64,000 bases of DNA, taken from assembly GCA_030681645.1 (NCBI GenBank), contig JAUXRX010000057.1, forward strand, positions 124,001-188,000. Reading direction: 5' to 3'. Shown one piece after another: positions 7,872-18,356 of the stretch. Every line of letters begins with the position of its first letter. Within the stretch, counting starts at the first letter, position 1. Origin of the DNA: Archangium sp. Its GTDB lineage: Bacteria; Myxococcota; Myxococcia; Myxococcales; Myxococcaceae. The notes beneath the pieces are model-generated. The model was given only the letters and a program-made list of their open reading frames with translations. It did no database searches and was not told the origin of the DNA. Made by a program: the position numbers and the translations under genes.

Positions 7872-9265
7872 TTCTTCTGGCCCAGCGCCGCGAGGATCTC
7901 CTCCTCGGTCACCAGCCCACGGGCCAGGAGCGCGCGGGTGAGCCCGACGACCAGCTTCGAGGGCATCAGGTGATCGAGCGCGCCCGACCACGCCGCCGAT
8001 TCTTCCGGCTTCGCCGGCCGGGGTGCCGCGGCGGCCTCGGTGCGCAGCCAGTCAGGCAGGGCCTCGCCGGTCGGCGGCGCGAGCGGCTCTGGCGGCTTCG
8101 GGCTGGTGACCTCCGGGGCAGGCGCGGTGGGCTGCGGCGGGGGAATCGCCAGCGCGCTGAGCGACGAGCGGCTCGAGACGAAGGGTGCATCTGACATCGA
8201 GGGCACGAGCGGCTCGGGTGACATCGCGTCACGGAAGAAAGGGGTGTCGACGACCGGTCCGGTCCCTTCCCTCGCCACGGGTCCGGTGCCTTCCTTCAGC
8301 AGCATGTCGAGCAGCGGCCCGGTGCCCTCACGAATGCCCATCAGCACGGGGCCGGAGCCTTCCGAGAACACCTCGGGCGCGGAATCAGCGGCGGGCTCGG
8401 GGATCGCGGGCATCTCCGGCATGGTCACCGCGCCCAGGGGCATGGTCACGTTCTTCACCGGCGCGTCCTGCGTGGAGACAGGGGGCGCAGCGCTCTCGAC
8501 GACGTCGTTGAGGGTGTCCTCGGGCGGCTTCGCGGGGATGCCGGTGCGGGCGGACTCGAGGTTGAGATCGCCGAACAGGTCCTCAGCGCGGGGGGGCGCA
8601 GAGCTGGGCGTGAGCCCAGCGCGCGGCGCGAGCTCGCCGCTGGGCGAGGGCCGCGGCGCCGCGTGCATCTCGGCCGACTGCACGGGCGCGATCACCGGCA
8701 CCGGCGAGGGAACCGGCTCGAAGGCGTTCACCGCCAGGTCGGGCATCGGGTCGATGTCGAGCGAGCCGAAGAGATCGTCGGCGCTCGGGAACGGAGCGAT
8801 CGCCGGGGGAACGCTGGGCGGGTCGTCGCTGGGCGGAGACGAGAAGATCCCCGAGAGCGTGGCGTGCAGCGCGTCGATCTCGTCGCCACCCGCCACGTGC
8901 ACGTGCACCTTCGTCCACTGCTGCTCGAGCACCGCGAGCACCTCGATGTTGGCGAGGTCGGCCATGGCGATCGACAGCTCGGTGCCGTCCGACTCCAGCG
9001 GCACCATGCGGAACTGCCGCTGCAGGTCGAGGGGCACGAGATCGAGCACCGCCTGGGGCAGCTGCGGCAGATCGACGTAGGGCAGCTGGTACTGCTCGGC
9101 GAGCGCCTTCGCCAATTGCGTCGAGCTCAGCTTGCCGGTGGCCACGAGGAGATCCCCCAGGCGGCTGGGCTCACCCGCGCTCTGATCCGCGAGCGCAGCC
9201 GCGACGTCCGCGCTGCTGACGGACCCGGAGGTCACGAGGATCTCGCCCAGCTTCTTCTTCATCAC
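7868..9265 (-). CDS. Stand-alone MshEN/GspE-N domain protein with EGTGP repeats
   Basis: A 465-residue protein. The N-terminal 150 residues form a GspE-N/MshEN domain with two tandem 24-residue motifs: KLGEILVTSGSVSSADVAAA continuing to LADQ, then RLGDLLVATGKLSSTQLAKA continuing to LAEQ. In known MshEN domains this R-L-G...L...L..Q pattern binds cyclic di-GMP. No ATPase domain follows, unlike GspE or MshE. A Pro/Ala/Ser-rich linker contains four EG(S/T)GP(V/L) repeats (about residues 300-345), and a short helical C-terminus resembles another half motif. Start: the GTG at 9265 has AGGAG 8 bases upstream; the ATG at 9262 is also possible. It ends by overlapping the OppD-like start. It may be a c-di-GMP-responsive adaptor; that role is inference. 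Confidence 0.75.
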   Translation of the reverse strand: MMKKKLGEILVTSGSVSSADVAAALADQSAGEPSRLGDLLVATGKLSSTQLAKALAEQYQLPYVDLPQLPQAVLDLVPLDLQRQFRMVPLESDGTELSIAMADLANIEVLAVLEQQWTKVHVHVAGGDEIDALHATLSGIFSSPPSDDPPSVPPAIAPFPSADDLFGSLDIDPMPDLAVNAFEPVPSPVPVIAPVQSAEMHAAPRPSPSGELAPRAGLTPSSAPPRAEDLFGDLNLESARTGIPAKPPEDTLNDVVESAAPPVSTQDAPVKNVTMPLGAVTMPEMPAIPEPAADSAPEVFSEGSGPVLMGIREGTGPLLDMLLKEGTGPVAREGTGPVVDTPFFRDAMSPEPLVPSMSDAPFVSSRSSLSALAIPPPQPTAPAPEVTSPKPPEPLAPPTGEALPDWLRTEAAAAPRPAKPEESAAWSGALDHLMPSKLVVGLTRALLARGLVTEEEILAALGQKK

Positions 9266-9299
9266 TGATCCGGCTCCTGCCCTTCTGGGTCACCGTTCT

Positions 9300-10067
9300 T
9301 CAGCGCTTGACCTTGGCCAGGTACTCCTCGCGCGTGAACACGCCCTTCTCGATCATCAGCTCGACCATGCCCTTGAGCGCAGTCACTTCCTTGCGCTGGG
9401 CCTCTTCGATGGCCCGGAGCATGTCGGCAGGTGACTTGGTCTGAGCGGCAGACGGCAGTTCCTGGGTGGGCGGGCGCACCGGGGCCGCGGTGGGCGGCAT
9501 GCTGATCGCCGCGGCGGGGCTGGTGGACCTGCGCGCAGGCGCCTTCACGTCATCGACGTTCTTGATCAGCGTGTGGCCCTGCGAGTCGACGAGCTTGAAC
9601 CCGTCATCGGCCTCGCTGCCCATCTCTGCTTCGCCTTCGTAGAACCGCGCGAAGGACTTCGCGATGGCCTGGCGCCCCGCGAGCTGCGGGGTGATGCGGC
9701 AGCGGCTCACCGAGCGCAGCGTGTCGAGGTGCTTCAAGTTCTGAGGCTCGGCCATCGCCACCAGCAGGGTCTTGCCCTCGTCGCGCAGCTGCAGCGGCAG
9801 CGCGACGAGATCGCGCGCGACCTCCGACGGCACCTTCGCCCGCACGTGCCCGGGGATCGACTCGATGGCGTCGAGGTTCACCGCCGGCACGTTCATCTGC
9901 TTGCTCAGCGCCTTCACCAGCATGTCTTCCGTGAGGAAGTTCATGCGCACGAGGAGCTCGCCGAGCTTGCCTCCCCATTTCTGTTGCTCAGCGAGCGCAG
10001 CCTTCAATTGGCTCTCGCTGATCACCTTCGCTTTGACGAGCAGATCGCCGAGTCGGATGGATGCCAT
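9300..10067 (-). CDS. Stand-alone MshEN/GspE-N domain protein
   Basis: A 255-residue protein. Two tandem 24-residue MshEN-like motifs open it: one beginning RLGDLLVKAKVISESQLKAA and one beginning KLGELLVRMNFLTEDMLVKA. A GspE-N fold follows to about residue 130 (VPAVNLDAIESIPGHV, LLVAMAEPQNLKHLDTL). The linker is Pro/Ser-rich, and the last 45 residues are helical (ADMLRAIEEAQRKEVTALKG). The conserved glycine at motif position 10 is Lys or Asn here, so c-di-GMP binding is less certain than in the partner protein. The start is the ATG at 10067, which begins MASIRLGDLL. It lies between the OppC-like permease and the second MshEN gene, on the same strand. Confidence 0.75.
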   Translation of the reverse strand: MASIRLGDLLVKAKVISESQLKAALAEQQKWGGKLGELLVRMNFLTEDMLVKALSKQMNVPAVNLDAIESIPGHVRAKVPSEVARDLVALPLQLRDEGKTLLVAMAEPQNLKHLDTLRSVSRCRITPQLAGRQAIAKSFARFYEGEAEMGSEADDGFKLVDSQGHTLIKNVDDVKAPARRSTSPAAAISMPPTAAPVRPPTQELPSAAQTKSPADMLRAIEEAQRKEVTALKGMVELMIEKGVFTREEYLAKVKR

Positions 10068-10110
10068 GAGCGCAAGGGATTCTAACCATTTACGGCGCAA
10101 CGTCGACTGA

Positions 10111-11085
10111 TCAACTGCGCGAAGTGGTTCGGCGCACCGCTTCTCCCAGCGCGTTCACGCTGAGCACTGTCAGCGCGATCGCCAGCCCCGGAAACACGGC
10201 CAGCCACCATGCTCCGGGGTGGTGAAGGGTGCGATGGGCCTCGGTCAGGAGTTCGCCCCAGCTCGCGGTGGGGGGCGCGACGCCGATGCCCAGGAAGGAG
10301 AGCGCCGTCTCGAGGAGGATGGCCGAGCCCACCCCGAAGGTGGCCACCACCAGCACCGGCCCGAGCGCGTTGGGCAGGAGGTGGCGCACGATGATCCGCG
10401 CCGGCGAGGCGCCCAGCGCCCGGGCCGCGAGCACGAACTCGCGCGACTCGAGCGAGAGCACCTCGGCGCGCACGAGCCGTGCCACCTCGGTCCACCGGGT
10501 GAGCCCCAGGGCGATCACCAGTGGCCAGAGTGACTGGGTGCGCAGCACCGAGAGCAGCGCGATGAGGAAGAACACCAGGGGAAAGGTCTGCATCACCTCG
10601 AGCAGGCGCGAGAGCACCACGTCGGTCGCGCCGCCCGCGTACCCGCTCACCCCGCCGATGAGCAGCCCGATGCCGAGGGCGATCAGCACCGTGAGGAAGC
10701 CGACCAGCAGGCTCACCCTCGCCCCGTGCACCAGGCGCGCCGCCACGTCGCGGCCCAGCTCGTCGGTGCCCAGCCAGTGCGTCTCGTCGGGCGCCCAGGG
10801 CAGCGGCGTGGGGCGATCTTCTCCGGTGGCCGCGATCGTCTGCAGGGGACCGAAGTGAATCGGGGTGCGCCACATCCACTCCGCGGTGGGCGACAGCGAG
10901 ATCTGGCTCTTGCCCCGCAGCGCGGCCGGCCTGGTCAGGCACGGCAGCCACCAGGTCGTGCCGTCGACCCTCACGGCGAGCGGGAGATCGGACGCGAGCA
11001 GGTCGGCGCACAGCGCGGTGAGGCTCAGCGCCGTCAGCGCGAGCAACGCCCAGCGGCCACCCCGATCGCGCCAGAGCCGCTTCAC
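10111..11085 (-). CDS. Peptide-type ABC transporter permease (OppC/DppC-like)
   Basis: A 324-residue inner-membrane permease. An N-terminal helix (WALLALTALSLTALCADLL) is followed by an extended outer loop of about 75 residues. The core has five or so helices, with the permease EAA motif in EFVLAARALGASPARIIVRH and the typical HWLGTDELGRDVAARLVHGA stretch of OppC proteins. It starts one base after the OppB-like gene. It should form the translocation pore with OppB and be driven by the two ATPases further downstream. Confidence 0.92.
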   Translation of the reverse strand: MKRLWRDRGGRWALLALTALSLTALCADLLASDLPLAVRVDGTTWWLPCLTRPAALRGKSQISLSPTAEWMWRTPIHFGPLQTIAATGEDRPTPLPWAPDETHWLGTDELGRDVAARLVHGARVSLLVGFLTVLIALGIGLLIGGVSGYAGGATDVVLSRLLEVMQTFPLVFFLIALLSVLRTQSLWPLVIALGLTRWTEVARLVRAEVLSLESREFVLAARALGASPARIIVRHLLPNALGPVLVVATFGVGSAILLETALSFLGIGVAPPTASWGELLTEAHRTLHHPGAWWLAVFPGLAIALTVLSVNALGEAVRRTTSRS

Positions 11086-11086
11086 G

Positions 11087-12019
11087 TCAGGTGCGCTCCA
11101 GGCGAATGCGGGGGTCGATGACGCCGTACGCGAGATCGACCAGCAGCATCGAGAGCATGGTGACGATCGCGATCACCGTCGCCACCCCCATCACCGTCGG
11201 GTAGTCGCGGGTGCCGATCGCGTCGAAGGCGAGCAGGCCCATGCCGGGGATGCCGAAGATGCGCTCGATCACCACGCTGCCGCCCACCAGGTGCGGCAGG
11301 TGCAGCCCCAGCATCGTCACCACCGGCAAGAGCGAGTTGCGCAGGGCGTGGCGCCAGATCACCCTGCCCTCGGGGATACCGCGGGCGCGGGCGGCCTTCA
11401 CGTAGTCCTGCGCGAGCGCGTCTTCCATGGCGCTGCGCACCTGGCGGGTGGCGACAACGAGCGTGGGCCAGGTGAGGCAGATCACCGGCAGCACGAAGCC
11501 GCCGTCGGCGAGGCCCTGCACCGGGAACCAGTCGAAGTAGCGCGGCCCGGCGAAGAGCATGAGGAGGATCACCGCCACCCAGAACGTGGGCACGCTCCAG
11601 GCGGCGATCAGCAGCACGCTCAACGCCCTCGCCCACCAGCGGCGCGCCCGCGTGGCGAGCAGCACGCCCAGCGGCACGGCGAGGCCGAAGCCGAAGAGCA
11701 GCGCGAGGCCGGCGATGAGCGCGGTGCGCGGCGCGGCCTCCCCCACCTTCTCGGTCACGTCGCGTTGATCGATGAACGAACGGCCGAAGTCGAAGCGCAC
11801 CACCCGCCAGAGCCACCGCCCGAACTGGAGCGGCAGGGGCGCGTCGAGGCCCTGGCTGGTGCGCTGCTGCTCGATCACCGCCTGGTTGGGCCCCGCCACC
11901 TCGAGGTCGAGCTGAAAGGGGTCTCCTGGGGCGAGCTGGGCGACGACGAAGGTGAGCAGGGTGATCCCCAGGAAGGTCGGGATCATCAGCAGCAGCCGCC
12001 GGAGCACGTAGCGGCGCAT
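11087..12019 (-). CDS. Peptide-type ABC transporter permease (OppB/DppB-like)
   Basis: A 310-residue permease. It opens with the family N-terminus MRRYVLRRLLLMIPTFLGIT and APGDPF. Helices lie near 95-125, 135-165, 175-200, 235-260 and 280-300. The EAA motif is in DYVKAARARGIPEGRVIWRH. It follows the substrate-binding protein gene by one base. Members of this family import oligopeptides, dipeptides, nickel or similar substrates; the substrate cannot be told from sequence. Confidence 0.92.
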   Translation of the reverse strand: MRRYVLRRLLLMIPTFLGITLLTFVVAQLAPGDPFQLDLEVAGPNQAVIEQQRTSQGLDAPLPLQFGRWLWRVVRFDFGRSFIDQRDVTEKVGEAAPRTALIAGLALLFGFGLAVPLGVLLATRARRWWARALSVLLIAAWSVPTFWVAVILLMLFAGPRYFDWFPVQGLADGGFVLPVICLTWPTLVVATRQVRSAMEDALAQDYVKAARARGIPEGRVIWRHALRNSLLPVVTMLGLHLPHLVGGSVVIERIFGIPGMGLLAFDAIGTRDYPTVMGVATVIAIVTMLSMLLVDLAYGVIDPRIRLERT

Positions 12020-12020
12020 G

Positions 12021-13649
12021 TCAGTCCGAGATCCACACGGCGCTCAGATCGTACCAGCCTAAGGACGGCTGCAGCCCCCGCACGGTGCGCTTGAACGCGT
12101 CGAGCGCAGGACGGCGCCCGAGAAACAGGTACGCCTGGTCTTCGTACACGCGCCGGTGCACCTCGCGCTCGAGGGCCGCGCGCTTGCCCGGGTCGAACTC
12201 GGCGCGGATGCGGGTGAGCAGCTGATCGACCTCCGGGTTCGAGTAGCCCACGTAGTTCGACCCGCCGTCGATCTGCGACGAGTGGAAGTTCTGGAAGTTG
12301 TCCTGCACCGAGTCGGCAGCCGACCAGCTCAGCGCCATCGCGTCGAAGTCGTGCGCGCGCACCCGGCTCATGTAGCCCGACACGTCGACGGTCTCGATGC
12401 GCGCGTCGATGCCGGCGCTCTCGAGCGTGTCCAGGTACAGCGGCAGCAGCTTCGTCATCTTCGGAGACTGGGCCGCGGCCAGGAACGCGAGGGTGAAGCG
12501 CTCGCCCGCGCGATCGAGCACGCCGTCACCGTCGCTGTCGGCCCAGCCCGCCTCGCCCAGCAACCTCTTCGCCGCCGGGGGATCGAAGGGCAGCGGGGTC
12601 ACTCGTGGATCGCAGCTCATCGACCCGGGGAAATAGGGACACGTGGTGCGCGGCTCGAGGCCCAGGTCGACCGTCCTCTCCACCTGCTCCATGGGGAAGA
12701 GCAGGCCCAGGGCCTTGCGCACGCGCGGATCGGCGAAGGGCTGCTTGCGATGGTTGAAGCCGAGCCAGACGTAGGTGTTCTCGGGGAAGAACACGCGCTG
12801 GTAGCCGGCCTGCAGCCTCGGGTTCGATTCCGAGCCTCGCCACGCGGTGGGGCTCAGGCGGGTGATGAGATCGAAGTCGCCCCGCTCCCAGCCGGCGACG
12901 GCGGCCGTGTCGTCCTTCACGAAGCGGAACACCACCCGCTCGAGGTACGCCCTGCGCCCCCAGTACGCGTCGTTGCGCACGTAGGCCATCGACGTGCCCG
13001 CTTCCCACTTCTCGAAGCGGAAGGGGCCGGTGCCGATGGGTGCGCGGTGCAGCGGCAGCGTGTCGAACTCGCCCACCAGCCCGTGCGCCGGCAACACCGG
13101 GAGCGCGCCCAGCAGGGTCCAGGTGGCGAGGAAGTAGGGCTCCTTCCAGTGGATGACGACGGTGGTGGCGTCGGGCGCCTCGACCCGATCGAGCGTCTGG
13201 AGCGCGCTGCGGAAGCCGCTGGTGGCGTTCTTCGGGTCGAAGAGCACGTCGAGGGTGGCCTTCACGTCGGCCGAGGTGAGCGGCTGGCCGTCGTGGAAGC
13301 GCACGTCGCTGCGCAGGGTGACGCGCAGGGTGAGGTGATCGTCGCTCTCGGACCACGCCTGCGCGAGCAGCGGCGTGAGCTGCCCCTCGCGCACGCGGCC
13401 GAGGGTCTCGTAGACCGGCCCGACGGTGACGCGCGTCATCGTGCCTTCGTTGAAGCGATCGTGCAGGCGGGTGAGGCCGACGGGCTCGATGGGCAGCCGC
13501 ACCGTGAGCGTGCCGCCGTCCCTCGGAGTGCCGGGCAGCACCACCACCCTGCCCGCCAGCCAGTCCGCATCAGGACCGGCGTCGACGCCGCCCCCGCGCT
13601 TGCAGGTGCAGGCGCTGAAGACGAGCAGCAGGGCGAAGAGGCATCTCAC
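12021..13649 (-). CDS. Peptide ABC transporter substrate-binding lipoprotein (SBP_bac_5)
   Basis: A 542-residue extracytoplasmic solute-binding protein. A short lipoprotein signal (MRCLFALLLVFSAC) precedes a family 5 fold: GGTLTVRLPIEP near the N-terminus, DDHLTLRVTLRSDVRFHDGQ with the PLTSADV signature around residue 110-140, and LDRVEAPDATTVVIHWKEPY. It captures peptides or similar ligands for the permeases that follow. The GTG start at 13649 abuts the stop of the upstream lipoprotein gene. The operon has one SBP, two permeases and two ATPases, a full Opp/Dpp set. Confidence 0.92.
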   Translation of the reverse strand: MRCLFALLLVFSACTCKRGGGVDAGPDADWLAGRVVVLPGTPRDGGTLTVRLPIEPVGLTRLHDRFNEGTMTRVTVGPVYETLGRVREGQLTPLLAQAWSESDDHLTLRVTLRSDVRFHDGQPLTSADVKATLDVLFDPKNATSGFRSALQTLDRVEAPDATTVVIHWKEPYFLATWTLLGALPVLPAHGLVGEFDTLPLHRAPIGTGPFRFEKWEAGTSMAYVRNDAYWGRRAYLERVVFRFVKDDTAAVAGWERGDFDLITRLSPTAWRGSESNPRLQAGYQRVFFPENTYVWLGFNHRKQPFADPRVRKALGLLFPMEQVERTVDLGLEPRTTCPYFPGSMSCDPRVTPLPFDPPAAKRLLGEAGWADSDGDGVLDRAGERFTLAFLAAAQSPKMTKLLPLYLDTLESAGIDARIETVDVSGYMSRVRAHDFDAMALSWSAADSVQDNFQNFHSSQIDGGSNYVGYSNPEVDQLLTRIRAEFDPGKRAALEREVHRRVYEDQAYLFLGRRPALDAFKRTVRGLQPSLGWYDLSAVWISD

Positions 13650-14480
13650 TCAGGGCGGAGGTTGGCCCGGAACGGGCGCCGCATCCACTCCCTGGCGGGC
13701 GTCGCCGTTCTCGTCGACCTCGACCACGGGAATGCCCTCGGGCGGCTCGAACTCGTAGAGCGTCAGATCGGGCGCCTCGTTGACCGCGACGTCCTTCCAC
13801 ACCAGCTCGACCTTCGTCTTCGCCGAGCGGGCGTCGAGCGTGGCCTGCTTCGGCAGGGTCACGCCGCTGATGGTGGCGAGGTCGCCGAACTCGAGCTCGT
13901 AGGCGTTGAGGTTCTCGGCGGTGCTCTTCACCACCCGGTAGCTGGGCGGCTGCACGTGGAGGATCTGCCGCGCCTTGCCCCGGTTGATCACCAGCACCAG
14001 CAGCTGCAGCTTGTCGTCGAAGCGCATCTCGAGCGAATCGGCGGTGAGCTTCGGCGCGCGGCCCATCATCACCGCGGCCAGCTCGGCGGGCGGCATCAGC
14101 AGCGGCAGGAAGCGCGACAGGTTCGCGGGGGTGGCGGGGCCCCGGTAGTACTTGCCGTCTTGCGACATGTAGAGGCCGAAGCGGGTGCCGTCGGTGACGA
14201 ACACGCCCTGGGGGCGGCCGAAGAAGTCGAGCTGCTCGATGTGGATGAAGGCCGGGTGGGTCACCGCGGCGAAGAGCGAGACCGCACCTTTCCCCTGCGG
14301 CCCGTCGACGTGCAGCTTCGCGTCGCCCTTGAGGGAATAGACCTGCGACTCGGCCACGGTGATGCGCTGGAGGAGTTCCTGGGCCGATCTGGGCTCGCCG
14401 TCCTTGCCGAAGTCGGCGATGCGCTTCGGGCAGGCCGTGAGGCCGAGCAGGGAAATCAAGAGGACGCTGAGGCGTTGCAT
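13650..14480 (-). CDS. LolB-like / DUF4292-like outer-membrane lipoprotein
   Basis: A 276-residue lipoprotein: MQRLSVLLISLLGLTAC with lipobox LTAC, then QELLQRITVAESQVYSLKGDA, which recalls the LolB/DUF4292 opening. The remainder is beta-rich (AVSLFAAVTHPAFIHIEQLD, FFGRPQGVFVTDGTRFGLYM), consistent with a LolB/LolA-like half-barrel that holds lipid chains. The start at 14480 gives the shorter, better signal peptide; an ATG at 14492 is also possible. It is the first gene of the peptide-transporter operon and abuts the SBP gene. Its role in that operon is unknown. A family call beyond LolB-like is tentative. Confidence 0.65.
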   Translation of the reverse strand: MQRLSVLLISLLGLTACPKRIADFGKDGEPRSAQELLQRITVAESQVYSLKGDAKLHVDGPQGKGAVSLFAAVTHPAFIHIEQLDFFGRPQGVFVTDGTRFGLYMSQDGKYYRGPATPANLSRFLPLLMPPAELAAVMMGRAPKLTADSLEMRFDDKLQLLVLVINRGKARQILHVQPPSYRVVKSTAENLNAYELEFGDLATISGVTLPKQATLDARSAKTKVELVWKDVAVNEAPDLTLYEFEPPEGIPVVEVDENGDARQGVDAAPVPGQPPP

Positions 14481-14520
14481 GGCGGCGAGCATTCTTAACC
14501 GCTATGACCTGTTTTCATTC

Positions 14521-15219
14521 ATGAGCTTCGACGAGCTGTTCCATTACCTCCGCCTCGGTGGCGTCACCATCGTGGTCATCCTGCTGGCGTCCGTGCTGGC
14601 GATCGGCGTCGCCGTCGAGCGGCTCATCACCCTGTGGGGCGTGGGGGGCCGGGCACGCGAGCTGGGGCAGCTGATCGCCCGGCACCTGCTGCGGGGGGAA
14701 ATCGTGGCCGCGAAGTCCGCCGCGGACCGCTCCACCACGCTGTCGGCTGATCTCTTCCGCGCGGGCTTCGAGCGCGCCGCCAAGACCACCGGCCCCCCGC
14801 TCGACGCGGCCGTCGATCGCGAACGGGTGCAGCTGGCCCTCAAGCTGCGGCGGGGCCTGTGGATCCTCGGCACCATCGGCGCCACTGCCCCGTTCGTGGG
14901 CCTGTTCGGCACGGTGTGGGGCATCATGCGGTCGTTCAAGGACCTGGGCATCGACGTCGAGTCGGGCGGCTCGGGTGGGTCCGCGGCGGTGATGTCGGGC
15001 ATCTCGGAAGCGCTCATCGCCACGGCGGTAGGCATCATCGTGGCCGTCGAGGCGGTGGTGCTCTTCAACATGTTCCAGGCGCGGCTCTCGCGGCTCAACC
15101 TCGAGTTCAAGCTCATCGCCGAGGAATTCTGCGAGCTGCTCCGAGAGCAGGCCCCCAACGGCAAGCTCCCCGTGCCCACGGCCACCGAGCCTCCCACCGT
15201 CCCTCCTCCGGTGGGCTGA
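14521..15219 (+). CDS. ExbB/TolQ/MotA-family proton channel protein
   Basis: A 232-residue inner-membrane protein with three helices: about residues 13-32 (GVTIVVILLASVLAIGVAVE), 116-138, and 163-187. The MotA/TolQ/ExbB core LGTIGATAPFVGLFGTVWGI is present, as is ISEALIATAVGIIVAVEAVV. It forms a proton-motive-force driven motor with the ExbD/TolR-like protein encoded three bases downstream. It transcribes away from the divergent lipoprotein operon, with 40 bases between the two starts. No TonB or Tol genes are nearby, so it could serve TonB-type uptake, Tol or gliding machinery. Confidence 0.92.
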   Translation: MSFDELFHYLRLGGVTIVVILLASVLAIGVAVERLITLWGVGGRARELGQLIARHLLRGEIVAAKSAADRSTTLSADLFRAGFERAAKTTGPPLDAAVDRERVQLALKLRRGLWILGTIGATAPFVGLFGTVWGIMRSFKDLGIDVESGGSGGSAAVMSGISEALIATAVGIIVAVEAVVLFNMFQARLSRLNLEFKLIAEEFCELLREQAPNGKLPVPTATEPPTVPPPVG

Positions 15220-15222
15220 CCG

Positions 15223-15687
15223 ATGTCGATGAGCAACCCCGGCGGCGGCAAGGACGACGATCTCGGGCTCGAGGAAGTGCCGGGCTTCAACGACATCAAC
15301 ATCACGCCGCTCACCGACATCTTCCTGGTGCTGCTGATCATCTTCATGGTGACGAGCAGCGTGATCGTGAACTCGTCGAACGGCGCCAAGGCGGGCCTCA
15401 AGGTGAACCTGCCGCAGGGTGGTTCGGCCGACGTGGCCACCCAGGCGAGCGACCTGTCGATCGCGATCCTCGAAGACGGGCGCCTGGTGCTGGGCGGCGA
15501 CGTGGTGAGCGCGGACGAGCTCAAGAAGGCGTTCGAAGACGCGAAGACGAAGAACCCCGACACGATGGTGATCGTCCAGGCAGACCAGGGCGTGCCTCAC
15601 GGCAAGGTGGTCGAGGTGATGGAGCTGGCGAAGGGCGCGGGCCTGGGTCAGCTGGCGATCGGCGTGCGCGACGGCGCCCCGAAGTAG
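15223..15687 (+). CDS. ExbD/TolR-family protein
   Basis: A 154-residue partner of the ExbB-like protein. A cytoplasmic tail leads to FNDINITPLTDIFLVLLIIF, with the conserved membrane aspartate of the proton path (TPLTD). A periplasmic ExbD domain (about 65-150) follows, ending in QADQGVPHGKVVEVMELAKG. The three-base spacing to the ExbB-like gene indicates co-translation. The convergent reductase-like gene ends 5 bases beyond its stop, so there is no room for an independent terminator. Confidence 0.92.
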   Translation: MSMSNPGGGKDDDLGLEEVPGFNDINITPLTDIFLVLLIIFMVTSSVIVNSSNGAKAGLKVNLPQGGSADVATQASDLSIAILEDGRLVLGGDVVSADELKKAFEDAKTKNPDTMVIVQADQGVPHGKVVEVMELAKGAGLGQLAIGVRDGAPK

Positions 15688-15691
15688 CTCC

Positions 15692-16432
15692 TCACCAAAC
15701 GAACGGAACCAGCGCGCGACGCTCAGCCGGGTAGTCGGGGAACTTCTCCCGGTACCAGCGATGGTTCGAGAATGCCCGCGGGGCGAGGTTGGCGAAGGTG
15801 AAGGCCGCGAAAGCCCAGCCCGCGAGCGTCTGGGCGGCGAGGGCGAAGCCGACCCACTCGAGGATCTCACCCAGGTAGTTCGGGGAGCTGACCCACCGGT
15901 AGAGCCCCCCCTTCGGCACGCTGTAGCCGGTCTCACCGGGGCGGCGCAGGGTGCGCAGCACGTGATCGGCGTGGAGGTTGATGCCCATGCCCGCGACGAA
16001 GAGGCTCAACCCGAGCACGAGGGGCACATCGATGGGGCGATCGGTGAGCGCCACCGCGTTGCCGGCGGCGTTGAGCACGTTGAAGACGATGGCCATCACC
16101 ACGGTGAGCAGCGGCTTGCGCTTCTGCTCGTCGCGCATGAGCAACGAGAAGACGAAGGTGCGCTGGCCGTAATGCACCAGCCAGGCCGCGCCGAGCACGA
16201 AGACGACGGGCGTGAGCCACTGCGGGTTCAAGATCCACAGCGCGGCGAAGAGGAAGAACGAGAACGACTCCATCACCTGCCAGGCGAGCTTGGCAGGCAT
16301 GGTGGGGCCGAACCCGGGCCGGGCGTAGCGGCCGTAGGGCGCGCTGATGAAGAACAGCACGGGGAAGACGACCACCGCGAACGCGAGGACGATCCACGGA
16401 GCGACGAGAGCGAACTGCTGCATGAACTCCAT
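15692..16432 (-). CDS. Steroid 5-alpha-reductase-like membrane protein
   Basis: A 246-residue protein with about six membrane helices. The C-terminal 3-oxo-5-alpha-steroid 4-dehydrogenase motif is clear: GYSVPKGGLYRWVSSPNYLG followed by E-I-L-E-W, with HRWYREKFPDYPAERRALVP at the end. Bacterial relatives reduce or methylate lipid-like substrates; the true substrate is unknown. The ATG at 16432 has GGGAGA at good spacing. It lies 59 bases downstream of the acyl-CoA dehydrogenase, on the same strand. The gap holds a palindromic repeat, and the GGGAGA box may come from that repeat. Confidence 0.8.
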   Translation of the reverse strand: MEFMQQFALVAPWIVLAFAVVVFPVLFFISAPYGRYARPGFGPTMPAKLAWQVMESFSFFLFAALWILNPQWLTPVVFVLGAAWLVHYGQRTFVFSLLMRDEQKRKPLLTVVMAIVFNVLNAAGNAVALTDRPIDVPLVLGLSLFVAGMGINLHADHVLRTLRRPGETGYSVPKGGLYRWVSSPNYLGEILEWVGFALAAQTLAGWAFAAFTFANLAPRAFSNHRWYREKFPDYPAERRALVPFVW

Positions 16433-16436
16433 CAAC

Positions 16437-16478
16437 TGTCTCCCTCTCCCGGGGTGGGAGAGGGTCGGGGAGAGGGCA
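16437..16478. repeat. Dispersed palindrome family 1, copy A
   Basis: CTCCCTCTCCC, a short spacer, GGGAGAGGGTCGGGGAGAGGG. It can fold into a strong hairpin and lies between two co-directional genes. It shares core and orientation with copies at 32053 and 50592. Confidence 0.85.
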
Positions 16479-16491
16479 CGACCCCTTCACC

Positions 16492-18333
<1,842 letters not shown>

Positions 18334-18356
18334 GAAACAGCTCCTTCGAAGGGACG

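Noticed and set aside
12156..14498. A 780-codon plus-strand frame over the substrate-binding protein and lipoprotein genes
   Set aside because: Low-complexity composition and full overlap with two well-supported minus-strand genes.
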